Assembly: GCF_003313465.1 (NCBI RefSeq)
Contig: NZ_KZ845673.1
Coordinates: 1 to 64,000 of the forward strand
DNA from: Thermoflavimicrobium daqui
GTDB lineage: Bacteria; Bacillota; Bacilli; Thermoactinomycetales; Thermoactinomycetaceae
Length of the DNA stretch: 64,000 nt
Direction of reading: 5' to 3'
The position numbers were made by a program, and so were the translations under genes. The notes below the pieces were generated by a model, which was given only the letters and a program-made list of their open reading frames with translations, searched no databases and was not told the DNA's origin. This document shows positions 24,904-34,183 of the stretch, piece by piece. Position 1 is the stretch's first letter; every line of letters begins with the position of its first letter.

Positions 24904-25158
24904 TTACTTATTCCAATCTCTAAAAAGAGTAGGTCCAATCGTTTCAGCGATTCCTTGAATGATATCCGGTCTATATATGAAAATACCAGCAATAAAAGAT
25001 AAGCATAGGAAACCGAGTAATCCAATGAACTGTCTTTTCCACACTAACCAAGCACAAAGTCCGGCGACAACTAGAAAGAAAAAAGCCTGAATTTCTGGTC
25101 CTAAAATATTTCTTTGTAATTCTTGTATAGGGCCCAAAAGTAATATCATAGTCCTCAT
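24904..25158 (-). CDS. TcpD-like small membrane protein
   Basis: An 84-residue protein with two membrane helices (FFFLVVAGLCAWLVW and FIGLLGFLCLSFIAGIFIY). Its size and position between the TcpC-like and TcpE-like genes match TcpD/ConD-type accessory proteins. It starts three bases after the TcpC-like stop codon. Confidence 0.65.
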   Translation of the reverse strand: MRTMILLLGPIQELQRNILGPEIQAFFFLVVAGLCAWLVWKRQFIGLLGFLCLSFIAGIFIYRPDIIQGIAETIGPTLFRDWNK

Positions 25159-25161
25159 CCT

Positions 25162-26097
25162 CTATTTCTCACGTATTTTTGAAATCAATAATTGATTGTT
25201 TTTTTGCACAATATCTATTTTAAACGGCATGCTCATGATGATTTTAGTTCCGTTGTCTTGGAAAGAGGCTGTGGTTCTGACTAAATAATCTTTTCCTTTG
25301 TATACCTGAATGGATTCGATTTCTTTAAAAGTAAGCAGCTTGTTATAACCTTTGATCGGCTTCCCGTTCTCCATCAGATAAGCCAACTCTTGAGAGGAAC
25401 CTTCAGCATATGTTTTAAGAAATTGAGCAAGGAACTTTTTAATTTCTTCTTTTTTATTGGTATCGTCGATTTCATCCGTATCCTCTATTTCTTTTTTTAG
25501 ATTTGCTTTCTGTGGTTGTGGTATGACTTTTGGAAGGTCAATAACAGCAAAGGATGTCCCATTGGTTCCGATTGGGATAGATAGATAACGGATGACATTA
25601 TATTTTTTTTCACTCTTCCCATCTTTGTTTAATGTTTCAAAGATGGTGCTTACTCTTACGGTGAGATTTGCTTTCTTTGCGTCTATTTCATTGATGGAAT
25701 AAATCTGAGTACCGATTACTTGACTATTAGAGTTATCGAGAGATTCTTCTTTTAAGCCCGCTTGACTATCAACCCCTTCACTTAGAAACTGTGCTAAATT
25801 TTTCATTCTTCCTTCTTTATCTTTTGCTTTCCATGTATAAAATTGTTCTGCAAATTGTTGTGCGAAGGATTGGGCTTCTGGACTACTGATTATGTTCTTT
25901 TCTTGTTTAGTTAGAGTATTTTTAATTTCAACTCCATTTTTCCCAGAATCGGAATTCGAAAATATATGTATTAGAAAATAACCAGTTAAATTAATAGAAA
26001 CATAAATAAGCAAAATATTAAATACAATCTTTTGCCATCTCTTCTTTTTAATTTGATACCCTTCGCCTTTTTTAAGTACTTTTTGCAAATTATTCAT
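25162..26097 (-). CDS. TcpC-like (VirB8-type) conjugation protein
   Basis: A 311-residue protein with a basic cytoplasmic head, one membrane helix (residues 25-47) and two extracytoplasmic NTF2-like halves (residues 70-190 and 215-311). The pattern [19 protein letters not shown] ... [20 protein letters not shown] is typical of TcpC/conjugative transposon protein TcpC. It would be the VirB8-like scaffold of the channel. It is the first gene of the minus-strand transfer operon, divergent from the gene at 26204. Confidence 0.8.
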
Positions 26098-26203
26098 ATT
26101 AGAATCACCGATGTTTTTGACTTTTTGTATTAATTTAATAGTAGAATATTAGGTATAATTTTTTCAAGTAAATATAATCGAACTTTTAAAAGGGAGGGTT
26201 GGA

Positions 26204-26782
26204 ATGTCGAGTAAAAAAAGAAGAGTATTTTATATTTTATTCATTGTATTTGTCCTTGTAGTCGTTATTTTGAATGTAGCAAAGAAAGATCCATTAAAGT
26301 CTACTGATCAAACTATTCATAAAGCGAGTGATAAAACACCAAATAAAATAAACATCTCAGAAGAAGATGTGGATCAAGTTTACAATCAATCAAAACCATT
26401 TGCAGAGTCTTATTTTTCATACACAAATGTAAATCCTAATGGATTCTTAGAAAACTCAAAAAACTTTTTACATAGTCGCTTTAAAGACAAAAGAAAACAA
26501 ATAGTCGATGAAATTAATATGCCAAATCGAGCCGGGATTCAGTTAGTTGCTAGTAAACCATTGAAAATTGAAGTCTTCTCAAATAAGAACCAGATTGGGT
26601 TGGAAGAACAATTAATCACTTCGATTGTCAAAATGAAAGTAGAAGATACCTATTTAATCCTTGATAAAACAGAGAAAAAGCAAATTGATCAAGACTTTAT
26701 TATCTTTTGGGCTAAAGAGAAAAATAAATGGAAGGTTATTGATGTACGGGATTTTGATCCAGATGCTATATATGACTACTAA
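26204..26782 (+). CDS. single-pass membrane protein of the transfer region
   Basis: A 192-residue protein: N-terminal membrane helix (VFYILFIVFVLVVVILNVA), a polar linker, then an extracytoplasmic domain with TYLILDKTEKKQIDQDFIIF and KWKVIDVRDFDPDA, again NTF2/VirB8-like at the end. An AAAGGGAGG site precedes the ATG. It is first in a plus-strand operon with the cell-wall hydrolase. The function is inferred only from architecture and context. Confidence 0.6.
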   Translation: MSSKKRRVFYILFIVFVLVVVILNVAKKDPLKSTDQTIHKASDKTPNKINISEEDVDQVYNQSKPFAESYFSYTNVNPNGFLENSKNFLHSRFKDKRKQIVDEINMPNRAGIQLVASKPLKIEVFSNKNQIGLEEQLITSIVKMKVEDTYLILDKTEKKQIDQDFIIFWAKEKNKWKVIDVRDFDPDAIYDY

Positions 26783-26797
26783 CAAGGGTGAATTGAT

Positions 26798-28534
26798 GTG
26801 CAGAAGATAGCCTTATTTTTATCGGTAATAGTTAGCTTTTGTATATTCTTAATCGCTTTTATTTTGGGATTATCCATGGGAGGAGGTTCACGCAACAACG
26901 ATAGTAGTCAGGTACAACTTCCTGCTGATGTGCATCAGCAACTGTTAGACCCTGTACCGGAACCATTGAAAACAACTTATGAGGAAATTGGTAAAAAGTA
27001 TGATATTCCTTGGTCTATACTTGCTTCTATCCATAAGACTGATCAGAACTACCATCAAGATGTCCAAGGGATATCTAGTACAACATCTGCTAATGGAGAA
27101 GATGTTCCTTATGCTCAAGTTTTCGTTGAAGCTGGAGCTAAAACTGGAATCGATCCAAATTTACTGAAAGCTATAGCGAAGCAAGAAAGTAACTTTAACC
27201 CTAAAACCGTATCAAAAGCGGGAGCAAGGGGTGTAATGCAGTTGATGCCAGAAAATTGTAGAGAAGCAGGTTTAAATCCCGCTACTGATTGCTTTGATCC
27301 AGTTAAAAACATTCATGCAGGCGCCAAACATTTCGCCGATTACTATAAGAAATATAACAATGATATGATTCTTGGTTTAGCAGCATATAACGCAGGGCCC
27401 GGAAACGTTAATAAATACAAAGGAGTACCTGATTTTACGGAGACTAAGGATTATGTTAAGAAAGTTCCACATTATTACAAAGAGTATTTTGCTAAAGGGA
27501 AAATCCCGCCAGGTACACCAACAGAAAAAGCTTCAACAGTAGTTTCAACGAATCCCACACAATCATTAGATTCGATTAAACAAAAGATAGAGTTAGTGGC
27601 TAAAACTTTGAAAGAGAAAATGGAAGCTCATGAAAAATCAGAGACCGATTGCATGAAATCATTAAAGGACAAGAAGATAAAGGAGGCAAAGGAAGGGAAA
27701 GTTGGAGGATACGGAGCGGTTACCTGTGCTTTAGCAGATATCACCAAGGATTGGAACAAAGTTGCAGCCATTGAAGAGCAGGCCAGGAACTTTGATGGCA
27801 CAGTATTATTAGCTGGAGTAGGTTCACCTTCTCAAAACGGTGGTAGTCTTCCGGGATGGGTATGGCCAGTCGGAAAGCCAACTGACCCGAATCTCCCTGT
27901 TTGTGAGCAGGCTTCTTGGGGACAAAGTCGTCCGCATGAAGCGGAAGGATTTCATAATGGAGTAGACATAGCTGCACCGATTACTACACCAATTCTAGCA
28001 GCTGCGGATGGAATTGTATATAAAATAAAAAGTAATCCTGGAGGTTTTGGATGGTATATAGGGATTGTCCATGCAAATGGTCTTTTGACTTGGTATGGAC
28101 ATACACCGAGAGAAACCATTACTGTCAAAGCAGGTCAAAGAGTAAAAGCTGGACAAGTGATTGCTGGAGTAGGAAGAGAAGCATTTGCCTACGGTTCTTC
28201 GCCATCACATCTTCATTTTGAGGTTCATATCAAAGATTTAAATATTATTAGAAAGTTAGTCCCTGTTTGGGACCCACGAAGTCATCAGAATGGACCAAGA
28301 AATCCTTGGCTAACTGCAAACTCTGACTCTCACTTTGCACCTCATACAGTTGTTACAGATCCCTTCATTGGGCGGGGTCAAAACTGTCATACCGGTTCAA
28401 ATATGAGACCAAAAATAGAAACAAAGCCTTACTTCGATCATCCAAAATTCCCAAGAGGGATAGGAAGTTGTTCTGGTTGTAAATCTGAAGTTCTCGATCC
28501 AGCAGAAGTACTCAAAAATAATATCTCGCCTTAA
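26798..28534 (+). CDS. membrane-anchored lytic transglycosylase plus M23 peptidase
   Basis: A 578-residue two-domain wall hydrolase. It starts at GTG 26798 behind AAGGGTGA and has an N-terminal membrane anchor. The SLT domain (about residues 95-215) has KAIAKQESNFNPKTVSKAGA with the catalytic Glu, GVMQLMP and AAYNAGPGNV. The C-terminal M23 domain (about 365-500) has HNGVDIAAPITTPI and PSHLHFEVHI, covering the zinc ligands. It corresponds to TcpG/CwlT/VirB1-type enzymes that open peptidoglycan for the transfer channel. Confidence 0.9.
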   Translation: MQKIALFLSVIVSFCIFLIAFILGLSMGGGSRNNDSSQVQLPADVHQQLLDPVPEPLKTTYEEIGKKYDIPWSILASIHKTDQNYHQDVQGISSTTSANGEDVPYAQVFVEAGAKTGIDPNLLKAIAKQESNFNPKTVSKAGARGVMQLMPENCREAGLNPATDCFDPVKNIHAGAKHFADYYKKYNNDMILGLAAYNAGPGNVNKYKGVPDFTETKDYVKKVPHYYKEYFAKGKIPPGTPTEKASTVVSTNPTQSLDSIKQKIELVAKTLKEKMEAHEKSETDCMKSLKDKKIKEAKEGKVGGYGAVTCALADITKDWNKVAAIEEQARNFDGTVLLAGVGSPSQNGGSLPGWVWPVGKPTDPNLPVCEQASWGQSRPHEAEGFHNGVDIAAPITTPILAAADGIVYKIKSNPGGFGWYIGIVHANGLLTWYGHTPRETITVKAGQRVKAGQVIAGVGREAFAYGSSPSHLHFEVHIKDLNIIRKLVPVWDPRSHQNGPRNPWLTANSDSHFAPHTVVTDPFIGRGQNCHTGSNMRPKIETKPYFDHPKFPRGIGSCSGCKSEVLDPAEVLKNNISP

Positions 28535-28636
28535 ATTTTGTTAAATATGACAAGAGTAAAATATTGAATTATTTTAGACAATTGATATAGAATAAATGAA
28601 TAGTCATATATTTATAAAAAATCAGGAGGTTATGAG

Positions 28637-30238
28637 ATGGCTCCATTTGATGCAAAAAAATGGGCGAAGAAGTTGGGAGCAACTGCAATGGTAGCTACCG
28701 TTGCGGCAGGTGCTTTAGCTGGCTGTAACACGACTACCAAGGTATCTGCAACGGTAGATAAAAAAGAGGAAGTAAGTAAGGACTTAGCCGCTAATATCAG
28801 TCACCCCCCCCAAGCTAGTCAGGAGTCTAGTAATCTATCAAACTCAAATACTACCACTGTTGAGACCATTAGTACAGATGATTTAGTACAACATATCGTC
28901 AGTCTTGCTACCAAAACAAGTGATAGTGACAAAAGTCAAGATGGTAATATAGATACAAAGAATTCTGATACAGCAACGAACCAGTTAAACGCAACAGACC
29001 TCCTCGGAATGAAAGTAATTAATGACGACCAAGCAGATTTATTAGCATCCAAGATGATTGATGACGATAAATCCGATGATAATAAGACCGATGACCAGAA
29101 AGATGACGACGATAAAAACGATGACGATAACAATAAACCATCAGATGATAATCAAAAAGATGATAATCAAAAAGATGATAATCAAAAAGATGATAACAAG
29201 CCAGATGATACGAATACGGATGACAACAAGCCGATTGACAATAAACCCAACTACCCAAATCCCCATAATCCAAATATTGACTTCAATAAACCTGATTACC
29301 AAAAGCCCGATTTAAAACCTGATTTTAAAAAACCCGACTACAAACCTCGCTTACCAAAAATCGGTATCAAGAAACCCGATTACCAAAAACCCATTCAAAA
29401 GATAAAAATCGACAATTCCCAAAAACAACAAGGAAATCATAACACCCAAAACATTAACAACAACATCACTCGAATTAGTAACAATGTGAATAAGAATGAC
29501 CATAATAGCAGCACCAACAATATCTGGAATATTACAAATCAATATCAAAAAGACGATGATAGAAAAAGAAATCGAGTAGACGATCAAATTGTAAAGATCA
29601 AAGACCCGAAATTGAAAAATTCAAATGATATAGCTATAAACGATGATGGTCAGAAAGACATCATTTTAATTAATGATTCTAATTATGGAAAGAAAGATAA
29701 AGAGGAGCCGATATCCAATAAAGATACAAATGTAGATTTAAATGTCAAAGGAGATGTCGGGGATTACAATGTTGATTTGAATGTGAAAGGGAAAATTTCC
29801 AAGAAGGGATCAAATTATACACCGAAACCCACTATGAATGACGATAAACCACCCATTTATCAAGACGATGATAAGAATATTGATGACCCTAAAGATGTAA
29901 AAAATTATGAACCTACTAATGATCTTGCTCCGAAAGACATAGGTATTCGTGAACCTGCTGATTATCCTGATCCAAAAGACATCCAGCCTAAGCCAAAAAA
30001 AATAAGCTCAAAAAGTGTTTCTAATCAGGGACAAACCGTTATTTATGTACTTAAACAGGATTGCGATTCTAAGAAAAAAAGTAGCTTGAACCAATATAAA
30101 AGTGATGGAAAAGTTCAATTGAAAAAGAATAAGGTAAGTGTCCAAAATAAAAATGGAAAAACCTATTTGAAGAAAGAATACAAAGTGAAAAAAGATAGCG
30201 GAAAGGTAAGTAGTAAAAAAGCTGCTAACACGTTATAA
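28637..30238 (+). CDS. low-complexity Asp/Lys/Asn/Pro-rich lipoprotein
   Basis: A 533-residue predicted lipoprotein with lipobox AGALAGC at about residue 31. After that it is almost wholly Asp, Lys, Asn and Pro with short repeats: DDNQKDDNQKDDNQ (about 170-190), PDYQKPDLKPDFKKPDYKP (about 215-240) and paired DLNVKGDVGDYNVDLNVKGK (about 370-390). No domain was recognised. It may be a surface spacer or an adhesin-like wall-spanning element for the mating channel. The Lys-rich end (VKKDSGKVSSKKAA) could bind wall polymers. Its signal region resembles that of the L,D-transpeptidase lipoprotein at 32487. Confidence 0.7.
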   Translation: MAPFDAKKWAKKLGATAMVATVAAGALAGCNTTTKVSATVDKKEEVSKDLAANISHPPQASQESSNLSNSNTTTVETISTDDLVQHIVSLATKTSDSDKSQDGNIDTKNSDTATNQLNATDLLGMKVINDDQADLLASKMIDDDKSDDNKTDDQKDDDDKNDDDNNKPSDDNQKDDNQKDDNQKDDNKPDDTNTDDNKPIDNKPNYPNPHNPNIDFNKPDYQKPDLKPDFKKPDYKPRLPKIGIKKPDYQKPIQKIKIDNSQKQQGNHNTQNINNNITRISNNVNKNDHNSSTNNIWNITNQYQKDDDRKRNRVDDQIVKIKDPKLKNSNDIAINDDGQKDIILINDSNYGKKDKEEPISNKDTNVDLNVKGDVGDYNVDLNVKGKISKKGSNYTPKPTMNDDKPPIYQDDDKNIDDPKDVKNYEPTNDLAPKDIGIREPADYPDPKDIQPKPKKISSKSVSNQGQTVIYVLKQDCDSKKKSSLNQYKSDGKVQLKKNKVSVQNKNGKTYLKKEYKVKKDSGKVSSKKAANTL

Positions 30239-30243
30239 CTCAA

Positions 30244-30275
30244 AAAGAGACGGCTTTGCGCCGTCTTTTCTTACT
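30244..30275 (+). terminator. terminator after the repeat-rich lipoprotein gene
   Basis: AGACGGC and GCCGTCT pair around TTTGC and are followed by TTTC. Confidence 0.7.
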
Positions 30276-30291
30276 TAAAAGGGAGATGGTC

Positions 30292-31461
30292 ATGAAGGAG
30301 ATTAAATTCAACCACGGGCTTCTAGGGCTAACCGAAACCAAAGCATGTTATGTGTTAACCCCTTTTGAAGAAGAAGATTTTTATAAAGTATGTGATCTGA
30401 CAAAAGTACTTCCTGAAGAGAATATATCGTTTAATTGTGAATTGGATTATATATATGACCAAAATGCACTCTGTATAAAGTATTTTATAGACCCCGGATT
30501 CGCTCCACTACAAGAAGTGAATAAACATCATATCTTTATTACTCGTCTAGACATAGCAAAGAATATGATCAAGTTAGGTAAGCTGTTTGAGGAATATGAT
30601 CGATTAAATACCATACTTTCGCCACTGAATCTATTTATTAATCGTGACGGGGAAGTGAGAATTCTTTACTATGGAATAAAAGGGGTCTTACCTGCCGAGG
30701 GGTTTGATGAAAGTACTATTTTTCAACAGATTAAAGATTTGATAATCTATGTAATCGAAGACGAAGTCATAGAAGAGGATCGAACCCATTTAATAAATGA
30801 TATACATAGAGCCCGTATATATCATGATTTAGAAGATGTTATCCAGAGAGAAATCAATGCTATAACCACTGAGCTTGAAAAGCCAGTATCCTATGATGAT
30901 GACCCTAAACCTATCGAATTAGAAGTAGAGAGAAGAAAGAAACCTTCTAAAAAAGGTGGAAAGGTATTTCTTGTTACTCTTTCATTAATGATCACTATTA
31001 TTGCATGTATCATATTTTTTGATGTCCCCTCCCTGGTTACAAAGAGTAAGGCAACCCCAAAAAATCAAATAGATCCTCGTTTGCTGGAGGGAACCAAGCT
31101 TGCTGCTATTCAAAAGTATAAAGAAGCTGCACGTTTATTCCATCAATTAGATTATAAGAAACTTTCTAAACAAGATCGGAATATTGTTTTATTTACTTAT
31201 TTATATGCCGAGCCTGATAAAGCCTTTGAATTAGAACCGGAACTATCTAAGTCGCTGATTCAGGCATTTATCGAAAAGAAGCAATTTGAAAGAGCATTTC
31301 AGATTGCGAAGTTAGCTAAAAAAAAAGGGTTAATGTTGGATATTAAGAAGCAGGAGTTGAATGAGATTAAGAAAGCTTCCTTAGATGAAAAAGAAAAGAA
31401 GAAAAGAATGGATAAGGTTCAAAAAGAGATAAATCAGATTAATTCATCACCAACTATATAA
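30292..31461 (+). CDS. EssB/YukC-like pseudokinase membrane protein
   Basis: About 389 residues from ATG 30292, which lies behind AAAAGGGAG; an ATG six bases earlier is also possible. It follows the EssB layout of type VII secretion: a cytoplasmic protein-kinase-like half with LSPLNLFINRDGEVRILYYG and GVLPAEGFDE (usual HP.NL...RGI...PP..), a basic stretch, one membrane helix (VFLVTLSLMITIIACIIFF, near residue 225) and an outer helical repeat domain (LEGTKLAAIQKYKEAARLFH) ending in a charged helix. No other T7SS gene (EssC, WXG100, EsaA) is seen nearby. Its place between conjugation lipoproteins suggests a role in the transfer apparatus. Confidence 0.7.
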   Translation: MKEIKFNHGLLGLTETKACYVLTPFEEEDFYKVCDLTKVLPEENISFNCELDYIYDQNALCIKYFIDPGFAPLQEVNKHHIFITRLDIAKNMIKLGKLFEEYDRLNTILSPLNLFINRDGEVRILYYGIKGVLPAEGFDESTIFQQIKDLIIYVIEDEVIEEDRTHLINDIHRARIYHDLEDVIQREINAITTELEKPVSYDDDPKPIELEVERRKKPSKKGGKVFLVTLSLMITIIACIIFFDVPSLVTKSKATPKNQIDPRLLEGTKLAAIQKYKEAARLFHQLDYKKLSKQDRNIVLFTYLYAEPDKAFELEPELSKSLIQAFIEKKQFERAFQIAKLAKKKGLMLDIKKQELNEIKKASLDEKEKKKRMDKVQKEINQINSSPTI

Positions 31462-31503
31462 AAAAGAAGCACGGAAGTTCACTCCTCCGGCGCTTCTTTT
31501 TGT
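31462..31503. terminator. bidirectional terminator between convergent genes
   Basis: AAAAGAAGC...CGGA and TCCG..GCTTCTTTT pair around a short loop, with A and T tracts on either side. It sits between the EssB-like gene and the convergent lipoprotein gene and overlaps the stop region of the latter. Confidence 0.7.
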
Positions 31504-32306
31504 TTTAATTGTTTCTGTAATTTCTCTTCAATCTCCAAAATCCATCCTCCTAAAAGTTCTATTTCTTCATCAGTTAATTCTTCCTCTTTCTCGATAACAT
31601 AATAAGTGACATCTCTCGCTCTATTGCTTCGATAAAGGATAATCCGTTCGCTTTCATCTAGTAAAATAGCTTGATCTGGAATCTCATAGTTGATTCGAAG
31701 AGTAGCCTCAAGTTGCTCGTCGGGGTGCTCGTATTTCTCAGACTTTTTCTTAGTCTTAGGTTTTACTTGAGGTGGTTTTTGTTCTTTCTTTTTGTTCATT
31801 TTTAAGAGTTCGTCGATTTGCTTACGTTGTTGTTCGATAATTTTCTTGTATTTTTCTGTTTCATCCTTTTTCTCTTGATGTTCCTGATCATTTGGTGCTG
31901 GATCTTTTTTTGATTGAATTGGCTTTTCTATATCGGGAGGTTCCTTATCTTTTGCTGTTGTGATGTTATCTTTCTTTGGCTTAGGTTTTGGTTTATCTAT
32001 GATTAAAGAGTCGACGGGAGGTAAATTTTCTGGATCAGGTGGCTTAAGGGATAGAGCAAGAGCCTCTTTTTCTGCCTTTCTTTGCTCTTGTTCATTCTTC
32101 TTCTCCAGTTCTTTAATATAGCTAGGATCTTTCAATTTCTTTTCGTATTCAATTCGCTTTTTCTCCTGATCAGATGTGATCTCTGTAGCTTGAATATTTT
32201 CTTTTGACTGTTGAGACTCTTTTAAAAGACCAATAATGGGAGCCTCACATCCAGAAAGGATAATTAGTGACATGACTGCCACTGGAATGATTTTAATTTT
32301 TTTCAT
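31479..32306 (-). CDS. Lys/Glu/Pro-rich lipoprotein
   Basis: A 275-residue predicted lipoprotein with signal MKKIKIIPVAVMSLIILSGC; the Cys is the lipidation site. The body is charged and Pro-rich (KPKPKKDN, a KKKEQKPPQVKPKTKKK region) and forms coiled coil in part (EKYKKIIEQQRKQIDELLKM). The last about 80 residues look folded (ATLRINYEIPDQAILLDE, YRSNRARDVTYYVIEKEEEL). No family was recognised. A stretch of this kind could span the wall beside the mating channel. Confidence 0.65.
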   Translation of the reverse strand: MKKIKIIPVAVMSLIILSGCEAPIIGLLKESQQSKENIQATEITSDQEKKRIEYEKKLKDPSYIKELEKKNEQEQRKAEKEALALSLKPPDPENLPPVDSLIIDKPKPKPKKDNITTAKDKEPPDIEKPIQSKKDPAPNDQEHQEKKDETEKYKKIIEQQRKQIDELLKMNKKKEQKPPQVKPKTKKKSEKYEHPDEQLEATLRINYEIPDQAILLDESERIILYRSNRARDVTYYVIEKEEELTDEEIELLGGWILEIEEKLQKQLKQKEAPEE

Positions 32307-32453
32307 TTCTTATCCTCTTCCATTATTCGTTAAATCACGACGACAATGGGAAATGTATCTCTTTTTTATTTTAGTTTAGCACAATAACCATAGAATAGAT
32401 TATATTTTATATACTTTTTAGAATGTAATGGTAATTGATTTTTGGGATAAAAT

Positions 32454-32482
32454 ATCCCCATAACAAAAGTCATGGGGATGCT
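32454..32482 (-). terminator. terminator of the L,D-transpeptidase gene
   Basis: ATCCCCAT and ATGGGGAT form a perfect 8-bp stem with a short loop; on the minus strand it is followed by ATTTTAT. Confidence 0.65.
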
Positions 32483-32486
32483 ATAG

Positions 32487-34079
32487 TTATACAACCTTTT
32501 TTACGTATGTTTTTTTTACGAACTTCCCTTTTTTCTTGTCAAATCCTACTTTTATCTTTGTTTTCTTAAATTTACTTAGTTTATGTTTGATTTTCATGTC
32601 TTTTTTGGATTTAGACACTTTATGATACCCTGCCAATCTTACTTTTTTCTTTTGATTCACTATGGACTTTGTATATTTCCCTTTTTGCTGTGTAGACTTT
32701 GAAATATTTTGTTTTATATTTTGCTCTTTCTGCATCGGTTTTGAGATATTTTGTTCTAGGGTTTGTTGTATTTTCTTCTGTATTAATTGTGAAAGTTGTT
32801 TTTTCTGCTCAATGTGTTCTTGTTTAGGTGTGTATTCTGTAGATTGCTGGTTTAGCTGCTGGGTAGAAGTTTTTGCTTTGGGGGTATATTGTTGATTCTG
32901 GTCTGTTTTCTTAGCTTTCTTGCTACTTTTCTTAACTTGATAATATTTCTTACTTCCTTGCCATTTCCCATTGCTTTTGCCTGAATGAATCCAAACAGGA
33001 GTGCCAGATGGAACGATATCATAAAGTTCTTTTACGTCTTCATTGTACATTCGGATACATCCGTTTGTGCTATGGCGTCCAATCGAGCTTTTTTTAATCG
33101 TTCCATGGATACCATAGATCTGCCCTTGAGCGCTTCGACCTTTATCTCCAACCTTCAAACCATGCCAACGTGGACCGAGCGGATTTTTAGGGTCTCCACC
33201 TTTGATGTTTCGCCATTGCGGTTGTTTGGTCTTAGTCACGATGGGGAAGGTTCCCTCAGGAGTTCGGTTATCCTTTTCATCAGCCCCTGTTGCGACTGAA
33301 TACTTTTTAATTAATTTTCCTTTCTTGTATAAATAGAGTTTATTTGTGGTTTTGTTGACCTCGATTTGATAAGGAGTTTTAAATACAACATATTCCTCAT
33401 CTTGGCTATCTTTTTGATTATCTTTCGGAATATCTTTTATATTATTTTGGTTGGAATTATCTTTATTATGATTGGCTCCGTCTGGTTTATCGACTTTAAT
33501 GGTATTTCCGAGTTTATTTTTATCGATAGGTATTTCATCTCCAGTTGGTAAGGTGATGCTCTGAATTTTGTCGAGGTCGGATTTTTTGATAGCGAGGTTG
33601 TATTGATTGCTATTGTTGTCTTTTTTGACTAAGATCACTTTTGAACGTTTGTGAGTATCGGTAGTTTGTGTTGGATTATCAGATGATGTAGTTTTTGGAG
33701 TAGTTAATGAGGATTGGGTACGCTTTGTTTGATGTTTAGATTCTTCTTTGTTTAAATCGCTTATTTTATTCGTTTTATCAATATTTTTATTTGATTGATT
33801 TGCACTCAATTTGCTTAATAAAATAGAATTAACATTATTATTACTTTCAACATATTGTTTAACTACTTCTTGGGCTTCTTGCTGGTCTGGAGTAGGTGTA
33901 GGCTTAGTATCTTCTGGCAGGTTATCTTTTATCATAGGTGGAGTAGAAGGCTTTTTATTTTCTTTCTCTCTCGGTGGAGCCTTTGTTTGCGCATTATCTG
34001 TCCCACACCCTGTTAATGCACCTGCCGCTATTAGTGTGGCTAAAGCAACTTTCCCTAATCTGCCAGGTAACTCTTTCAT
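32487..34079 (-). CDS. lipoprotein L,D-transpeptidase (YkuD domain)
   Basis: A 530-residue lipoprotein (lipobox AGALTGC at about residue 25) with a long polar Asn/Lys/Asp-rich spacer and a YkuD domain at about residues 230-370. Visible are FKTPYQIEVNKTTNKLYLYK, YSVATGADEKDNRTPEGTF, GPRWHGLKVGD and the catalytic HGTIKKSSIGRHSTNGCIRM with its His and Cys. L,D-transpeptidases make 3-3 cross-links or attach proteins to peptidoglycan. The tail is Lys/Gln-rich. In a transfer region it may remodel or anchor wall around the channel. It is transcribed alone, opposite to the EssB-like gene. Confidence 0.85.
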   Translation of the reverse strand: MKELPGRLGKVALATLIAAGALTGCGTDNAQTKAPPREKENKKPSTPPMIKDNLPEDTKPTPTPDQQEAQEVVKQYVESNNNVNSILLSKLSANQSNKNIDKTNKISDLNKEESKHQTKRTQSSLTTPKTTSSDNPTQTTDTHKRSKVILVKKDNNSNQYNLAIKKSDLDKIQSITLPTGDEIPIDKNKLGNTIKVDKPDGANHNKDNSNQNNIKDIPKDNQKDSQDEEYVVFKTPYQIEVNKTTNKLYLYKKGKLIKKYSVATGADEKDNRTPEGTFPIVTKTKQPQWRNIKGGDPKNPLGPRWHGLKVGDKGRSAQGQIYGIHGTIKKSSIGRHSTNGCIRMYNEDVKELYDIVPSGTPVWIHSGKSNGKWQGSKKYYQVKKSSKKAKKTDQNQQYTPKAKTSTQQLNQQSTEYTPKQEHIEQKKQLSQLIQKKIQQTLEQNISKPMQKEQNIKQNISKSTQQKGKYTKSIVNQKKKVRLAGYHKVSKSKKDMKIKHKLSKFKKTKIKVGFDKKKGKFVKKTYVKKVV

Positions 34080-34183
34080 TATATTCCTCCTTAAATTAAC
34101 TTTTTATAATTTTTTATTTTATCATACCAGTAAGACAAGTGGTGGAGATGTCATATAATATTCAAATAGGTGGGTGAGAGAAA

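Noticed and set aside
28936-29587. Several ORFs in other frames inside the repeat-rich lipoprotein gene
   Set aside because: Low-complexity DNA gives long open frames; the lipobox frame with a good start is the gene.
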